Part shown: positions 41,219 to 50,504 of the stretch, in pieces
Layout of the letters: every line of letters starts with the position of its first letter
How positions within the stretch are numbered: the first letter of the stretch is position 1
From: Candidatus Hydrogenedentota bacterium
Lineage (GTDB): Bacteria; Hydrogenedentota; Hydrogenedentia; Hydrogenedentales; SLHB01
Assembly: GCA_020849535.1 (NCBI GenBank)
Contig: JADLGB010000240.1
Location: 21,598-85,597, forward strand
Direction of reading: 5' to 3'
DNA: 64,000 bases
Notes under the pieces: model-generated
The model's input: only the letters and a program-made list of their open reading frames with translations
What the model was told of the DNA's origin: nothing
The model's database searches: none
Position numbers and translations under genes: made by a program

Positions 41219-41998
41219 CTAGAACCGGACTTCGACGCGCGTGCCGCGTGCCAGGCCGAGTTGTTTGCGTGCGTTACCACGATGCACCGCGATTTCCAGG
41301 TAGTCGCTACTCCCAAACAGCACTACGGCATGCCCCGGCTCCACATCGCCGTAGGTTTCGTGCACGGACGAAAACCGGTGCAGCCCGATCCGAATCTCTG
41401 TTGCTGTCCTATCGCCGAAATGCACTCGATTAATATTCGTGATGGCATTGCCAAAATGGTCTACATGCATGACGATGCCCTCGATAAGCCCCTCCTCGGA
41501 CTTGCGCACTTCGGGAATCTCGAGCATGGTCAATGCCGTCAAGCGCTCGCCTGCATCCTGGATGGGCACTCCGCGCGTCAGGGCCGCCACGGCCGGCGCG
41601 AATATGTCGCGGCCATGAAACGTGGCGCTGATGGACCCGCGCATGAAGCGTGGATTCGTGATCATGCGCGCCTCATGGATGGGATGCTGGCGCGTATACA
41701 GGGTGAGCACGCCATTATCCGGACACGCAAAGATGTGGTCTCCTGCGGACACAACGATCGGAAGCCGGGCCGTGCCCACCCCGGGGTCCACCACCACGCA
41801 ATGAATGGTGCCCGGGGGAAAGTACGGGGCAGCTTCCGCCAGGAAAAGGGCGCCTTCGAAAACGTCCTGCGGCGGGATGTCATGTGTAAGCTCGACAACG
41901 CGCGCGTCCGGGCAGAAGTTGAGAATGACCCCTTTCATGACGGCCGCATAGGCATCCCGCGTACCGAAGTCGGTTGTCAGTGTGATGAGAGGGGCCAT
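41219..41998 (-). CDS. SAM hydroxide adenosyltransferase (DUF62)
   Basis: 259 residues from the ATG at 41998; the longer upstream frame is the shadow of the next gene. The family core is complete: LITLTTDFGTRDAYAAVMKGVI at the N-terminus, ELTHDIPPQDV, VVDPGVGT, and the C-terminal domain with VDHFGNAITNI. Members hydrolyse S-adenosylmethionine to adenosine and methionine; relatives are fluorinases/chlorinases, but the longer loop of the fluorinase is not seen. Gap of ten bases to the GGDEF gene and four to aroA. The physiological role is unknown. Confidence 0.92.
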   Translation of the reverse strand: MAPLITLTTDFGTRDAYAAVMKGVILNFCPDARVVELTHDIPPQDVFEGALFLAEAAPYFPPGTIHCVVVDPGVGTARLPIVVSAGDHIFACPDNGVLTLYTRQHPIHEARMITNPRFMRGSISATFHGRDIFAPAVAALTRGVPIQDAGERLTALTMLEIPEVRKSEEGLIEGIVMHVDHFGNAITNINRVHFGDRTATEIRIGLHRFSSVHETYGDVEPGHAVVLFGSSDYLEIAVHRGNARKQLGLARGTRVEVRF

Positions 41999-42008
41999 GG
42001 GCTGTCGG

Positions 42009-42923
42009 CTAGGGTCCCGCGAGGCGGACGCAATTTCGGCCCGCGCCCTTCGCGGCGTACAGAGCGCCGTCCGCAGCGGCGATGATTTGTTCGATCGTTT
42101 GGCCGTGCGACGGCCACTCAGCCAGGCCTTGGCTGATGGTAACCGAGTAGGGCACTCCCTCATGTTCGAACTGCATCGCGGCGATGCGTTGCCGGAGGTT
42201 TTCCGCGAGCACCTGGGCCTCCGCGATGGAGGTGCTGGGATACAACATGATCGCCTCGTCGCCACCATATAGGCCTGCGCGGTCCTGAGGCCGCAGATTT
42301 GCCCGGATGGCGACGCCCATTTCCTGAATGACTTTGCTTCCGCACAGGTGACCGTGCGTGTCATTGACCTTCTTCAGACCGTCGAGGTCGGTCATGGCGA
42401 GTGTGAAATGCGAACCAGAACCGCGCTTCTTGATTTCCTCCACGAGATGCGGCTTGAAGGACTCCAGGGTCAGAAGTCCGGTCAACTGGTTGTAGTGGAT
42501 GCGCCGATGGACTTCCTGGTGGAACTGGGAGTCCACGGCATCCTGCAGCATGAACTTCAGCACGACATCGCCAAGTTGGATCTTATCGTTGCTTTCGAGG
42601 CGGGCAGTCTTGACGGGCTGGTTGTTTACCCGCGTGCCATTCATGCTGTTCAGATCGGTGATTTCGTAGTACTCGTCCGCCTCCTTCTTGGTGAAGGAAA
42701 TGCGGGCGTGTTGTCTTGAAACGGACGGCAGATTGATGGAAATTCGCACGTCGGGCGAGCGGCCGATGGTCAGTTCAGGTTCCTGAATCAAATACTCACG
42801 CCCGATTTCCCAGCCTGCAAGGACAACGAGACTGGCCCGCTGGCCCTCTTGCATCGCGCGGATCGCGGCCAGTTCATGGGCCATGATGAATTTCGTGGTA
42901 TCGCCTGAGGATTCTTTCGCCAT
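42009..42923 (-). CDS. FHA-GGDEF protein with altered GGDEA motif
   Basis: 304 residues from an ATG preceded by AAGG; an upstream ATG adds 19 residues. An FHA domain (about 45-125) shows LTIGRSPDVRI, SVSRQHARI and NSMNGTRVNN, the phosphothreonine-binding pattern. A GGDEF domain (about 145-300) follows with DLDGLKKVNDTHGH and a signature reading GGDEA instead of GGDEF/GGEEF. Diguanylate cyclase activity is uncertain with the Phe missing, though Gly-Gly-Asp-Glu is kept. It could read out the Ser/Thr kinase at 14.4 kb. First gene of the operon with DUF62 and aroA. Confidence 0.88.
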   Translation of the reverse strand: MAKESSGDTTKFIMAHELAAIRAMQEGQRASLVVLAGWEIGREYLIQEPELTIGRSPDVRISINLPSVSRQHARISFTKKEADEYYEITDLNSMNGTRVNNQPVKTARLESNDKIQLGDVVLKFMLQDAVDSQFHQEVHRRIHYNQLTGLLTLESFKPHLVEEIKKRGSGSHFTLAMTDLDGLKKVNDTHGHLCGSKVIQEMGVAIRANLRPQDRAGLYGGDEAIMLYPSTSIAEAQVLAENLRQRIAAMQFEHEGVPYSVTISQGLAEWPSHGQTIEQIIAAADGALYAAKGAGRNCVRLAGP

Positions 42924-43051
42924 AGTACCTTGCATCCAACTTTCCAGGCTAATGATACCAAGGTGGACAAGGCTACGCAATGCGGCACCGTTGCGCCCGG
43001 CGCGGTGGCGGGGTATCCTTGGGCTCCAACTGCGGTATGGAAAGGTGTTTC

Positions 43052-43372
43052 ATGGAATACATCAAGATAGCGAAGGTGTCCGATTTCGCCCAACAACGTT
43101 TCAAGAAGTTCAAGATTCTGGCCCGCAACGTCGCCATTTTTCGTGATCCCGACGGGACTTTCTTTGCCACGGAAATCAGTTGCAAGCACCAGAACTGGGA
43201 TTTGACCACCGGCAAGTTCCAGGGCGACATCGTGACCTGTCCCCGCCACCAATGGGTCTACAACATCCGGACCGGTGACTGCCTGACGCATGATTCAACC
43301 CGCCTTCGCAAGTATGGGCTTAAGGTCGAAGGAGAGGATATCTACATCACGCTCACGCCCGTGGAGGAATAG
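43052..43372 (+). CDS. Rieske-type [2Fe-2S] protein
   Basis: 106 residues from the ATG after GGAAAGG. Cluster ligands are C44-K-H46 and C63-P-R-H66, the same positions as in the ferredoxin at 6809. Small, soluble and without a signal peptide, so it is a cytoplasmic electron carrier. Divergent from the GGDEF gene and convergent with the CPBP gene; no oxygenase partner is nearby. Confidence 0.88.
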   Translation: MEYIKIAKVSDFAQQRFKKFKILARNVAIFRDPDGTFFATEISCKHQNWDLTTGKFQGDIVTCPRHQWVYNIRTGDCLTHDSTRLRKYGLKVEGEDIYITLTPVEE

Positions 43373-43380
43373 AAGACGGG

Positions 43381-44055
43381 TCATACCAGAACCATAAACG
43401 CGATCAGTTCGACCTCGATGATGAGGTGTGCGAGGAACGGCAGCAGCGCGTTCTTGCGGCGCACGGTCCACCACGTCAGAGCCACGCTGAAGGCCACCAT
43501 CAGCAGCATCTCAGCCCAGTGTTTCTGGAGGTGGTAGGCCCCTTCGGAAACCGGCACGATCAGCCACCCGAAGCGCGGCCAGCGCGCGCTGAACGGCCTC
43601 ACGAGAAAGTAGCGGTGAAGGAACTCCCACCCCACGAGCCAGGACGCGACCCAAAACAGGGCGCGCATCATGCTGTCCCATTTCTCCGGCCACGTACGGT
43701 GACTCAAGGAAGGGTAGTAGTCGCGCAGCGCGGGGATGAACATGATGCCGAGTATGGCCAACATGCCCAGCAGGGCAATCGCTGCGAGCAACATGGTGTC
43801 ACTTCGTTTCCACCGCGCGACGCCAATCCATCCCCAGTCCATGGTCGTAAGACAGATGAGAAAGGGAATCACGAACCACGCCACGAACTTGAAGAGGTCG
43901 AAACCGCCTTCGGTGGTCCAGGAGAATACGCGCCAGTCAATCGGGGTTCGCACCCGCATCGCCACCAGCGTGTCAACCAGCAGAACTGCCGCCACATACG
44001 CGGCCACTAAGGCGGGCGCGCCGCGGGACCATCGTGATTTGCCTTCAGATGTCAT
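43381..44055 (-). CDS. CPBP-family intramembrane metalloprotease
   Basis: 224 residues with about seven membrane helices. The CPBP/Abi motifs are present in modified form: GWEFLHRYFLVRP (in place of EExxxR, with one Glu) and a later HxxxE-type site (FLAHLIIEVEL). Members of this family cleave prenylated or other membrane proteins, or are inactive accessory proteins. The single Glu makes activity uncertain. Monocistronic on the minus strand. Confidence 0.75.
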   Translation of the reverse strand: MTSEGKSRWSRGAPALVAAYVAAVLLVDTLVAMRVRTPIDWRVFSWTTEGGFDLFKFVAWFVIPFLICLTTMDWGWIGVARWKRSDTMLLAAIALLGMLAILGIMFIPALRDYYPSLSHRTWPEKWDSMMRALFWVASWLVGWEFLHRYFLVRPFSARWPRFGWLIVPVSEGAYHLQKHWAEMLLMVAFSVALTWWTVRRKNALLPFLAHLIIEVELIAFMVLV

Positions 44056-44212
44056 GTTGCCTCGATCTTCGTGTGATTTCTGGCCGAGGGATTGTGCGAT
44101 AAGCGGAGTGGCACCTGCAAGGGGAGTGCAAAAAGGGGAATGCGATTCAGCCTGGAAGAAGGCGCGTCCGCGGGGATACGGGTAAGTTTGACGCGGATGG
44201 GCAAGATGTCAG

Positions 44213-47077
44213 TCAACCACCCAGAAGCTCGCGCAGACTCGAAAGCAGTTGGACGCTCGTGAACGGTTTTCGCAGCAGGGGCGTTTCCTCACCGCTCGGC
44301 AGTGAGTGATCGAGCAAGTCGAAATCATGGCCGCTGATATGCAGGATAGGCATGCGCGGAAACTTCGCGTGAATCTGCTCGCGTACCTGTCCGCCGCTCA
44401 TGCCAGGCATGATGACATCCAGGATACACGCGGCGATTTCGTGGGCATGCGCATCGAATGCCGCCAAGGCTTCCACTCCATCGTGGGCTTGGATGACCCT
44501 GTAGTTGGAAGCCTCGAGCATGCGGACCGCGAGCCTGCGCACCTGGGGTTCATCCTCGGCGAGCAGGATAACTTGGCCGTTCCCGCGCAGCGCGCGCTCA
44601 AGTTTCTCTTCCTCAATCAGGTCCGGGTCCACTCCCGACCACGGCAGATAGATATGGAATGCCGTCCCTTGCCCGAGAACGCTGTCCACATGCACGAAGC
44701 CATCATGTCTTTGAGTAATTCCATACACCGTGGCAAGCCCAAGTCCAGTGCCGTGCCCCACCGCCTTTGTGGTGAAGAACGGGTCGAAAATGCGTTCCAG
44801 GTCTTGCGGGGAGATCCCCGTTCCCGTGTCGACCACGTCCAGCAGGACGAAGGATCCCTCCCGAGCCCACGTCTGCTCTCGGCAGAACGCGGCATCAAGG
44901 CCGACGCGTGACGTTCTGATGGTGATTGCACCGCCATCCGGCATCGCGTCGCGGGCGTTGACGCACAAGTTCATGAGGATTTGCTGAAGCTGCCCCGGAT
45001 CGGCGTACACCGCAAGCGAATCGACCCCGGGCTCGATTCGCAAATCGATGTGTTCGCCGATCACGCGCCGCAGCATCTTAGCCACGCCCAGCACGACCTC
45101 ATTAAGGTCTACGTTTTGGAAGCGCGGCTCCTCGCGCCGGCTGAAGAGGAGCAATTGGCGCACCAATCCCACTGCGCGCCGCGTGGCGTTCGAGACTTCA
45201 TCCAGGCTGGATTGCACCGCGTGGTCCGCGGGCAGGTCTTCCTTAGCAAGCTCCGTGTAGCCCTGAATGGCTGTGAGGAGATTGTTGAAGTCGTGCGCAA
45301 CGCCTCCGGCGAGTTGCCCGACCGCCTCCAGTTTCTGAGCCTGGCGCAGTTGCGCTTCGAGTTGCGCTCGCTCCTCCTCCGCCTGGATACGGGTGGTCAC
45401 GTCGCGGTAGTTCACAATGAGTTTCGCGGCGCCATATGCATCGTGGGTTTGCTTTCCCATGGCCTCAATGGTGCGCCATGTGCCATCGCCATGCCGGATC
45501 CGGCAGATCAAAGACTGTGGCGTTCCGTCTCCCCGGAAGGTCCTCTCGATTGTTTCCAGGGCTGAGTGAAGATCGTCTGGGTGAAGGAACTCCAGCAGGT
45601 TTCTTCCAAGGGACTCTGCCGGCACGTATCCCATAATCCGCTCCACAGACGGGCTGACATAGTCGATTGTGCCCTCACTGGAGAGCACGAGAACCACATC
45701 GAGGGAGTTCTCGATCAGGGAGCGAAACCGCTCTTCGCTGTCGAGCAGATCTCGTTCGTACTTCTTGCGCTCGGTCACATCTCGGGTAGTCAGCACTATC
45801 CCGCGAACGTTCGGGTGTCCAAGCAAGTTGGTGCCGACGGCCTCCAGGGTTACCCAACTGCCATCGGCATGGTGAAATCGAAACTCGGTGGGGGTGTGGG
45901 GATTACTCTCCGCGGCCACCTCCTTGAACGCCGCGGTGGTGAGTGCCGCATCATCGGGATGCACCAGACTCAGCCCGCTAGTACCAATCAACGCTTCAGG
46001 CTCGTATCCCAGGATGCGTTTACAGGACGGCGTGACGTAACGCACGATGATATTCTCGTCCACCAGCCAGACCATGTCGGACATTTCCTGGAGGATGGAG
46101 CGATAACGGTCTTCGCGCTCTATGAGAGCGGCCTCTGCACGGGCGCGCAGTATGGCGCGGGAAAGATTCTGCGCGGCTACACGCAAGAAATCCAGCAACG
46201 CGTGATTCCAGCGTCCGGCCTCGGTGCTGCGCTGCATTGCAAGAAAACCAATGAACTCTCCGGACGTGTGGATCGGCAAAAGGAGCCGGAAGCCTTCAGG
46301 GCCTTCCGCAAACACATCGGAGTATTCCGCTTGGTGGGAAGCGCTCCCCAGGTCACTTTGCATCTGCTTCCATTCTTCTATCCACGCTTCACAGATGTGG
46401 GAAAGCCGGGAATCGTGTGCGGCCTTCGCTGCGACCCGCGTTGGGGAAGCCCACTCCAGCATCTCCCACGTCTTAGCCCGACTCTGCCGAGGGGGTGCGG
46501 CCATCGCCAGCACCGCACATGTTGCTCTTGAAGCCTCCCCAATTAGCGCGAGGAATGTCTGCAGCCCGGCGGCGTCCGGCTGGGCAACGAGCAACTGGAC
46601 GATCTCGCTGAGCGCACCCAGGTAGCGTGCATTCTCGTCGCGTTTGCCCTCCTCGCGCTTGCGCTCCCCGATTTCGAGAAAGAGTGCCGTGACGTGGTTG
46701 GGGGCGGGCTGAAACACGAATACTTCAAAAGCCCCGACAATCTCATTGTCCCTGTACTCGACGCGTTCCGTTTGCCACGGAACACCCGTCAGCGCGACCT
46801 CACGGTAGCGATCCGGGATCTCCGTACCGATCAACGGAGGAAAAGCCTTTTCGATGGACTGCCCCACGCGCTTCTGGTGCTCCACTCCCAGTATGGCATC
46901 CGCGGCTTCGTTGGCACCGAGGAAGATCAGGACCGAGTCCTCGCGAAGGTAATAATGGTGCGCGCCCATCGGAAACTTCTCGAAGATCTCGAGGTGGGCT
47001 GTCGAAGCGGCGTACATGAGTTCCCCAATTCGGACGGGTGCGGCACCGAGGTGCCGCACGGCGGTATACATCCCCAA
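44213..47077 (-). CDS. Hybrid sensor histidine kinase, PAS-GAF-PAS-PAS-HisKA-HATPase-REC
   Basis: 954 residues without membrane helices, so cytoplasmic. Order: PAS (about 20-125), GAF (about 150-310), two further PAS/PAC units (about 320-565; RYRSILQEMSDMVWLVDEN and RFRSLIENSLDVVLVLSSEG), HisKA with phosphorylatable His in GGVAHDFNNLLTAIQGY, HATPase_c (LQQILMNLCVNARDAMPDGG, DTGTGI, GTGLGLATVYG), and a C-terminal receiver (LLAEDEPQVRR, phospho-acceptor Asp in ILDVIMPGMSG, LRKPF). The HDFNNLL variant is typical of such kinases with a C-terminal receiver. No separate regulator is adjacent. Confidence 0.93.
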   Translation of the reverse strand: MGMYTAVRHLGAAPVRIGELMYAASTAHLEIFEKFPMGAHHYYLREDSVLIFLGANEAADAILGVEHQKRVGQSIEKAFPPLIGTEIPDRYREVALTGVPWQTERVEYRDNEIVGAFEVFVFQPAPNHVTALFLEIGERKREEGKRDENARYLGALSEIVQLLVAQPDAAGLQTFLALIGEASRATCAVLAMAAPPRQSRAKTWEMLEWASPTRVAAKAAHDSRLSHICEAWIEEWKQMQSDLGSASHQAEYSDVFAEGPEGFRLLLPIHTSGEFIGFLAMQRSTEAGRWNHALLDFLRVAAQNLSRAILRARAEAALIEREDRYRSILQEMSDMVWLVDENIIVRYVTPSCKRILGYEPEALIGTSGLSLVHPDDAALTTAAFKEVAAESNPHTPTEFRFHHADGSWVTLEAVGTNLLGHPNVRGIVLTTRDVTERKKYERDLLDSEERFRSLIENSLDVVLVLSSEGTIDYVSPSVERIMGYVPAESLGRNLLEFLHPDDLHSALETIERTFRGDGTPQSLICRIRHGDGTWRTIEAMGKQTHDAYGAAKLIVNYRDVTTRIQAEEERAQLEAQLRQAQKLEAVGQLAGGVAHDFNNLLTAIQGYTELAKEDLPADHAVQSSLDEVSNATRRAVGLVRQLLLFSRREEPRFQNVDLNEVVLGVAKMLRRVIGEHIDLRIEPGVDSLAVYADPGQLQQILMNLCVNARDAMPDGGAITIRTSRVGLDAAFCREQTWAREGSFVLLDVVDTGTGISPQDLERIFDPFFTTKAVGHGTGLGLATVYGITQRHDGFVHVDSVLGQGTAFHIYLPWSGVDPDLIEEEKLERALRGNGQVILLAEDEPQVRRLAVRMLEASNYRVIQAHDGVEALAAFDAHAHEIAACILDVIMPGMSGGQVREQIHAKFPRMPILHISGHDFDLLDHSLPSGEETPLLRKPFTSVQLLSSLRELLGG

Positions 47078-47238
47078 GTTTGGTTGAATTATATCCTACG
47101 GATGCATCGATTGGGAAACAGGAATGGAGGCAGCATAGCACTGGACGGACTGGACACGAAGAAAACAGGGCCAGATCCAGCCATTGTTAGCTGAACTTGG
47201 CCCTGTCGACTGTGCTTCGGAGAGACGTCCCCTGCCGC

Positions 47239-48636
47239 TTATAGCGCCAGCAGGAAGGCCTCCAAATCTTCCTTCTCCTGTTCGGAGAGCTTGAGGCCCT
47301 GGACGAGGTTGAAGAACTCCACCACGTCAGCCAAGGTCAACAGGCGGCCGTCGTGCAAATAGGGCGGTGAGTCCTTCAGGCCGCGCAGGGGGAAGGTCTT
47401 GATCGGGCCGTCCGCCGTGGCCATGCGCCCGTTGATCATGTGGGGTTCAAAGAAGCGCTCGACCTTCAGGTCATGCATCAAATTGTCCGTGTAGAACGGC
47501 GCCGGGTGGCACTCCGCGCACTTGGCTTTGCCGTTGAATATCTTCTCGCCACGCAATTCCTGCTTGGTGGCCTTTTTCGGATCGAGATGACCGTAGATGT
47601 CCAGCTTCGGCGCGGGTGGGAAGTCGAGCAGCGACTCGAATTCCGCCATGAAGTGCACCTGGCTACCCCGCTCGAGGATGTTCACCCCCTTCTTCGTGGC
47701 CATCACGGGGTCGCCATCGAAATAAGCGGCCCGCTGCTCGAACTCGGTGAAATCCTCCACCGTCTTGAGGGCGCGCTGCGACCCGAACAGGCGCTGGATG
47801 TTCACCCCGCGCAAGGAGGGGGTGTCGATCCGGTGGCGGAATTCCTGCGGCCGGATGTCGCCCACCAGGTGGGTCGCTGCGTTGGTGTGGCCGTTGACGT
47901 GGCAGTCAAAGCAGGTGACGCCGCGGCTCGGCTTCTCCGAACGCCGGTCGTCGGTGGCATTGAACTGCTGTTGCGGCGTGGGCGACACCAGGAGGCGTAA
48001 GCCCTCGAGTTGCTTGGGGTTCAGTATGCCATCAAACAGCTCGAAGTAGTTCATCATGGTGACGACCTGCCCCTTGGATACGTCGCCAAGGTCTGGCCGC
48101 GTCGTGAGGTAGATCGCGGGTGGATACTCCGGCAGAAAGTGCGTGGGCAGATCGAAGTCCAGGTCGTAACGCGTCAGGTCGCGTGCTTCCTGCTTGTTGA
48201 TCTCGTCGATATGATGCTGCGGGAATACCATGCCGCCTTCCGGATGATTGGGATGGGGGAGAGGCAAGTACCCCTTCGGCCACAGTCCCTTTTCGCGGAT
48301 CTTCTCCGGGGACATAGCGCCCAGTTCGGACCAGGTCACGCCCTCGGGCAGTTTGGCACGCGGCCCGCCCTGAATCGCCTTGCCCCGCGACATGGTCGCC
48401 CCGGCAAGCGGCTTGTCGTTCAAATCGTACCGCTCGTCCAGTAGGGCCTTGTGCTTCTGCTCGATGGCCGGTTTCTCGGCCTTCATTCTGCTGATGACGG
48501 AAGCCACGGATTCGGTCTGCTTAGCGGACGAGTAGCTTGTCGCCTTTTCCTGACTGTGCGCGGCCGTCAAGCCCGATACCGTCAATACTGCGGCGAAAGC
48601 CAACGTCCTCCCTGAACGCAACGCCAAATTTCTCAT
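47239..48636 (-). CDS. Di-haem cytochrome c, MauG/CCP-like
   Basis: 465 residues from an ATG directly after GGAGGTAACC, with a signal peptide (LAFAAVLTVSGLTAAHSQ). Two CxxCH haem sites: CFDCH (about residue 240) and CAECH (about residue 370), plus an axial-ligand-like Met/His later (PPYLHDGRLLTLADVVEFFN, found in MauG/CCP proteins). It is periplasmic, longer than classic cytochrome-c peroxidase (about 350), with an extra N-terminal region of about 150 residues. It is divergent from another MauG/CCP-like gene and has a strong promoter with a PerR/Fur-like palindrome. Confidence 0.85.
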   Translation of the reverse strand: MRNLALRSGRTLAFAAVLTVSGLTAAHSQEKATSYSSAKQTESVASVISRMKAEKPAIEQKHKALLDERYDLNDKPLAGATMSRGKAIQGGPRAKLPEGVTWSELGAMSPEKIREKGLWPKGYLPLPHPNHPEGGMVFPQHHIDEINKQEARDLTRYDLDFDLPTHFLPEYPPAIYLTTRPDLGDVSKGQVVTMMNYFELFDGILNPKQLEGLRLLVSPTPQQQFNATDDRRSEKPSRGVTCFDCHVNGHTNAATHLVGDIRPQEFRHRIDTPSLRGVNIQRLFGSQRALKTVEDFTEFEQRAAYFDGDPVMATKKGVNILERGSQVHFMAEFESLLDFPPAPKLDIYGHLDPKKATKQELRGEKIFNGKAKCAECHPAPFYTDNLMHDLKVERFFEPHMINGRMATADGPIKTFPLRGLKDSPPYLHDGRLLTLADVVEFFNLVQGLKLSEQEKEDLEAFLLAL

Positions 48637-48816
48637 GGTTACCTCCACTTGTTGTTGACCGTAAGATGGTCACCACCCGTAATCGCCTTTTCACCAGGAC
48701 ATCTTTTGAGAGGGAGCTTCCAAGAGTGCTCTTTGGTCCGTTCGCGAAAACCCGTTCACCGGCACGCGGGGCACCACCTGGATTTCCGAGAATCTCCGCA
48801 TGCCTTATTCTTGCAT

Positions 48817-48833
48817 TTAATAATGATTCCTAA
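48817..48833. promoter_or_regulatory. PerR/Fur-like palindrome at the promoter of the di-haem cytochrome gene
   Basis: TTAATAATGATTCCTAA, an imperfect inverted repeat (TTAATAA / TTCCTAA), lies just downstream of the -10 box of the minus-strand promoter. A PerR/Fur-type regulator is encoded 3.3 kb away. Identification rests on position and AT-rich dyad symmetry. Confidence 0.4.
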
Positions 48834-48842
48834 CTAGAAGCC

Positions 48843-48871
48843 ATTATGATCAGAATGCCCTTCCTTGTCAA
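48843..48871 (-). promoter_or_regulatory. Promoter of the minus-strand di-haem cytochrome gene
   Basis: Consensus -35 TTGACA (48866-48871), 17-base spacer, -10 CATAAT (48843-48848) on the minus strand. The leader would be about 200 bases. The remaining 450 bases of this gap up to 49317 show no gene. Confidence 0.65.
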
Positions 48872-49317
48872 CCCTTTACGGAACCCCGCCCGCCATAGCG
48901 GCTTCCTCCATTCAGGCATCCTGCCTGTGTTGGGACCGTCATGGGATTTGTGCTCCGCTGCCCGTTGACAAAACGACGATCCTGGGATATCGTGGAGAAA
49001 CGGCGGAGAGTTCCAATGTAGGAATGCCTTGCATTTGGGCTCGGAGGCACGAGGTCCGCCGCACGTTCAAGAGGGCGCCGGTTGCGGCGCCGAACGGCTC
49101 GCCTGAGCGGGGAGGTGAACCACTCCATTCTAGAGTATAGTTTCTGGGTCATCGCCTGTCTTCTTGCTGGACTCGAAATTGGTATGTGGCAAAGAAGACC
49201 GTTGCGCCCTCCAGCCTGCACACGGAACGTTGGTGCGATTGGGGCGGCGGAGCGGTAAACGTCTCGTCGCGGCATGTGAAGCTCCGGGGGGAGCGTCGAG
49301 ACAGGAGGGGGAAAACC

Positions 49318-50493
49318 ATGAAGAACTGTGGGGGATACTCCGTCGGGTTACTGGGCATAGCTCTGTTCTTTGGATGCCTGCTGTGCGTTATGGGGATGGC
49401 TGCGGACGCGCCACCCGTGCAGGCTACACCACTTGGACTGCCTCCCGTGCCATTTCCTGAAGCCAATCCACAAACTCCTGAGAAGATCGCGCTCGGGGAG
49501 AAATTGTTTAACGAGGTACGCTTCAGTTCAACAGGGGTCATCAGTTGCGCCACCTGCCACTTGGCCGCCAAGGCCTTCACCGATAGTCCCCTGAGCGTAT
49601 CCGAAGGCATCAACAAGCTGACGGGCACCCGGAACGCACCCACCGTAGTGAATTCGGCATACATGAAATTGCTTTTCTGGGATGGACGTTCGCCCACCCT
49701 GGAGGACCAGGCGCTGCATCCCTTCGTGAATCCAGTGGAGATGGGCTTGCCCGACCACGAACCCATCCTGAAGATCGTCCGGTCTGATCCGGAATACGTG
49801 AAAGCGTTCAAGGCAGTCTTTGGCAAGGACGGCGAGGGCATCACCATGAACGAAGTCACGATGGCCATCGCCTCTTTCGAACGCACCCAAATCAGTGGCG
49901 ATTCTCCATTCGACCGTTGGTATTTCGCAGGGGAGAAGGACGCGATGACGGAAGCGCAGCAGCGGGGGTTCGATCTCTTCGTCAACAAGGGGCGCTGTGT
50001 TTCTTGCCATCTGGTCGAGCAGACCCAGGCCCTGTTCACGGACAATCGATTCCACAATGTTGGCGTGGGGATCAATGCCATCCAAAAGGACGTGCCGGAC
50101 CTTGCCGGGGCTTTCCTGGCCGCCGAGGCGACGATGGCCGAAGTCGATGTGCAGGTCCTGACGGACAAACGCACCTCGGAATTGGGGCGTTTTGCAGTCA
50201 CTCGCGGTATGGATGAACTCGGGTCTTTCAAGACCCCCACGTTGCGAAACGTCGCGGCGACCGCGCCCTACATGCACGACGGCAGTCTGAAAACGCTCAA
50301 GGATGTGATCGTGCATTACAACAACGGTGGCGTGACGAATGCGACCGACCCGGTGAACGATTTCCTGAGCGGAGGCATTCGACCGTTGAATCTGACCGAT
50401 CAGGAAGTGGAAGACCTGGTCGCCTTCATGGATGCGCTCACCAGTCCCGCGTTCTCAATCGCAACCCCGCGCCAGACGGCCAGCAACAAGTAA
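49318..50493 (+). CDS. Di-haem cytochrome-c peroxidase / MauG-like protein
   Basis: 391 residues from the ATG after AGGAGGGGG, with a signal peptide ending near GMAADAP. Haem 1 site CATCH begins at C77, haem 2 site is CVSCH; the middle has NAPTVVNSAY, FWDGRSPTLEDQA and the C-terminal TLRNVAATAPYMHDGSLKTLKDVIVHYNNGG, all typical of bacterial cytochrome-c peroxidases. It reduces H2O2 in the periplasm using c-type cytochrome electrons. A Tat metallophosphoesterase and a monohaem cytochrome follow in the same operon. Confidence 0.92.
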   Translation: MKNCGGYSVGLLGIALFFGCLLCVMGMAADAPPVQATPLGLPPVPFPEANPQTPEKIALGEKLFNEVRFSSTGVISCATCHLAAKAFTDSPLSVSEGINKLTGTRNAPTVVNSAYMKLLFWDGRSPTLEDQALHPFVNPVEMGLPDHEPILKIVRSDPEYVKAFKAVFGKDGEGITMNEVTMAIASFERTQISGDSPFDRWYFAGEKDAMTEAQQRGFDLFVNKGRCVSCHLVEQTQALFTDNRFHNVGVGINAIQKDVPDLAGAFLAAEATMAEVDVQVLTDKRTSELGRFAVTRGMDELGSFKTPTLRNVAATAPYMHDGSLKTLKDVIVHYNNGGVTNATDPVNDFLSGGIRPLNLTDQEVEDLVAFMDALTSPAFSIATPRQTASNK

Positions 50494-50504
50494 AGGAGAG
50501 CACC

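Noticed and set aside
41999..42364. N-terminal extension of the DUF62 gene into the GGDEF gene
   Set aside because: The added residues are the out-of-frame GGDEF coding sequence; family similarity begins at the ATG at 41998.
44213..45565. Plus-strand frames inside the histidine kinase as separate genes
   Set aside because: They lie antisense to the HATPase and receiver domains and lack ribosome-binding sites.
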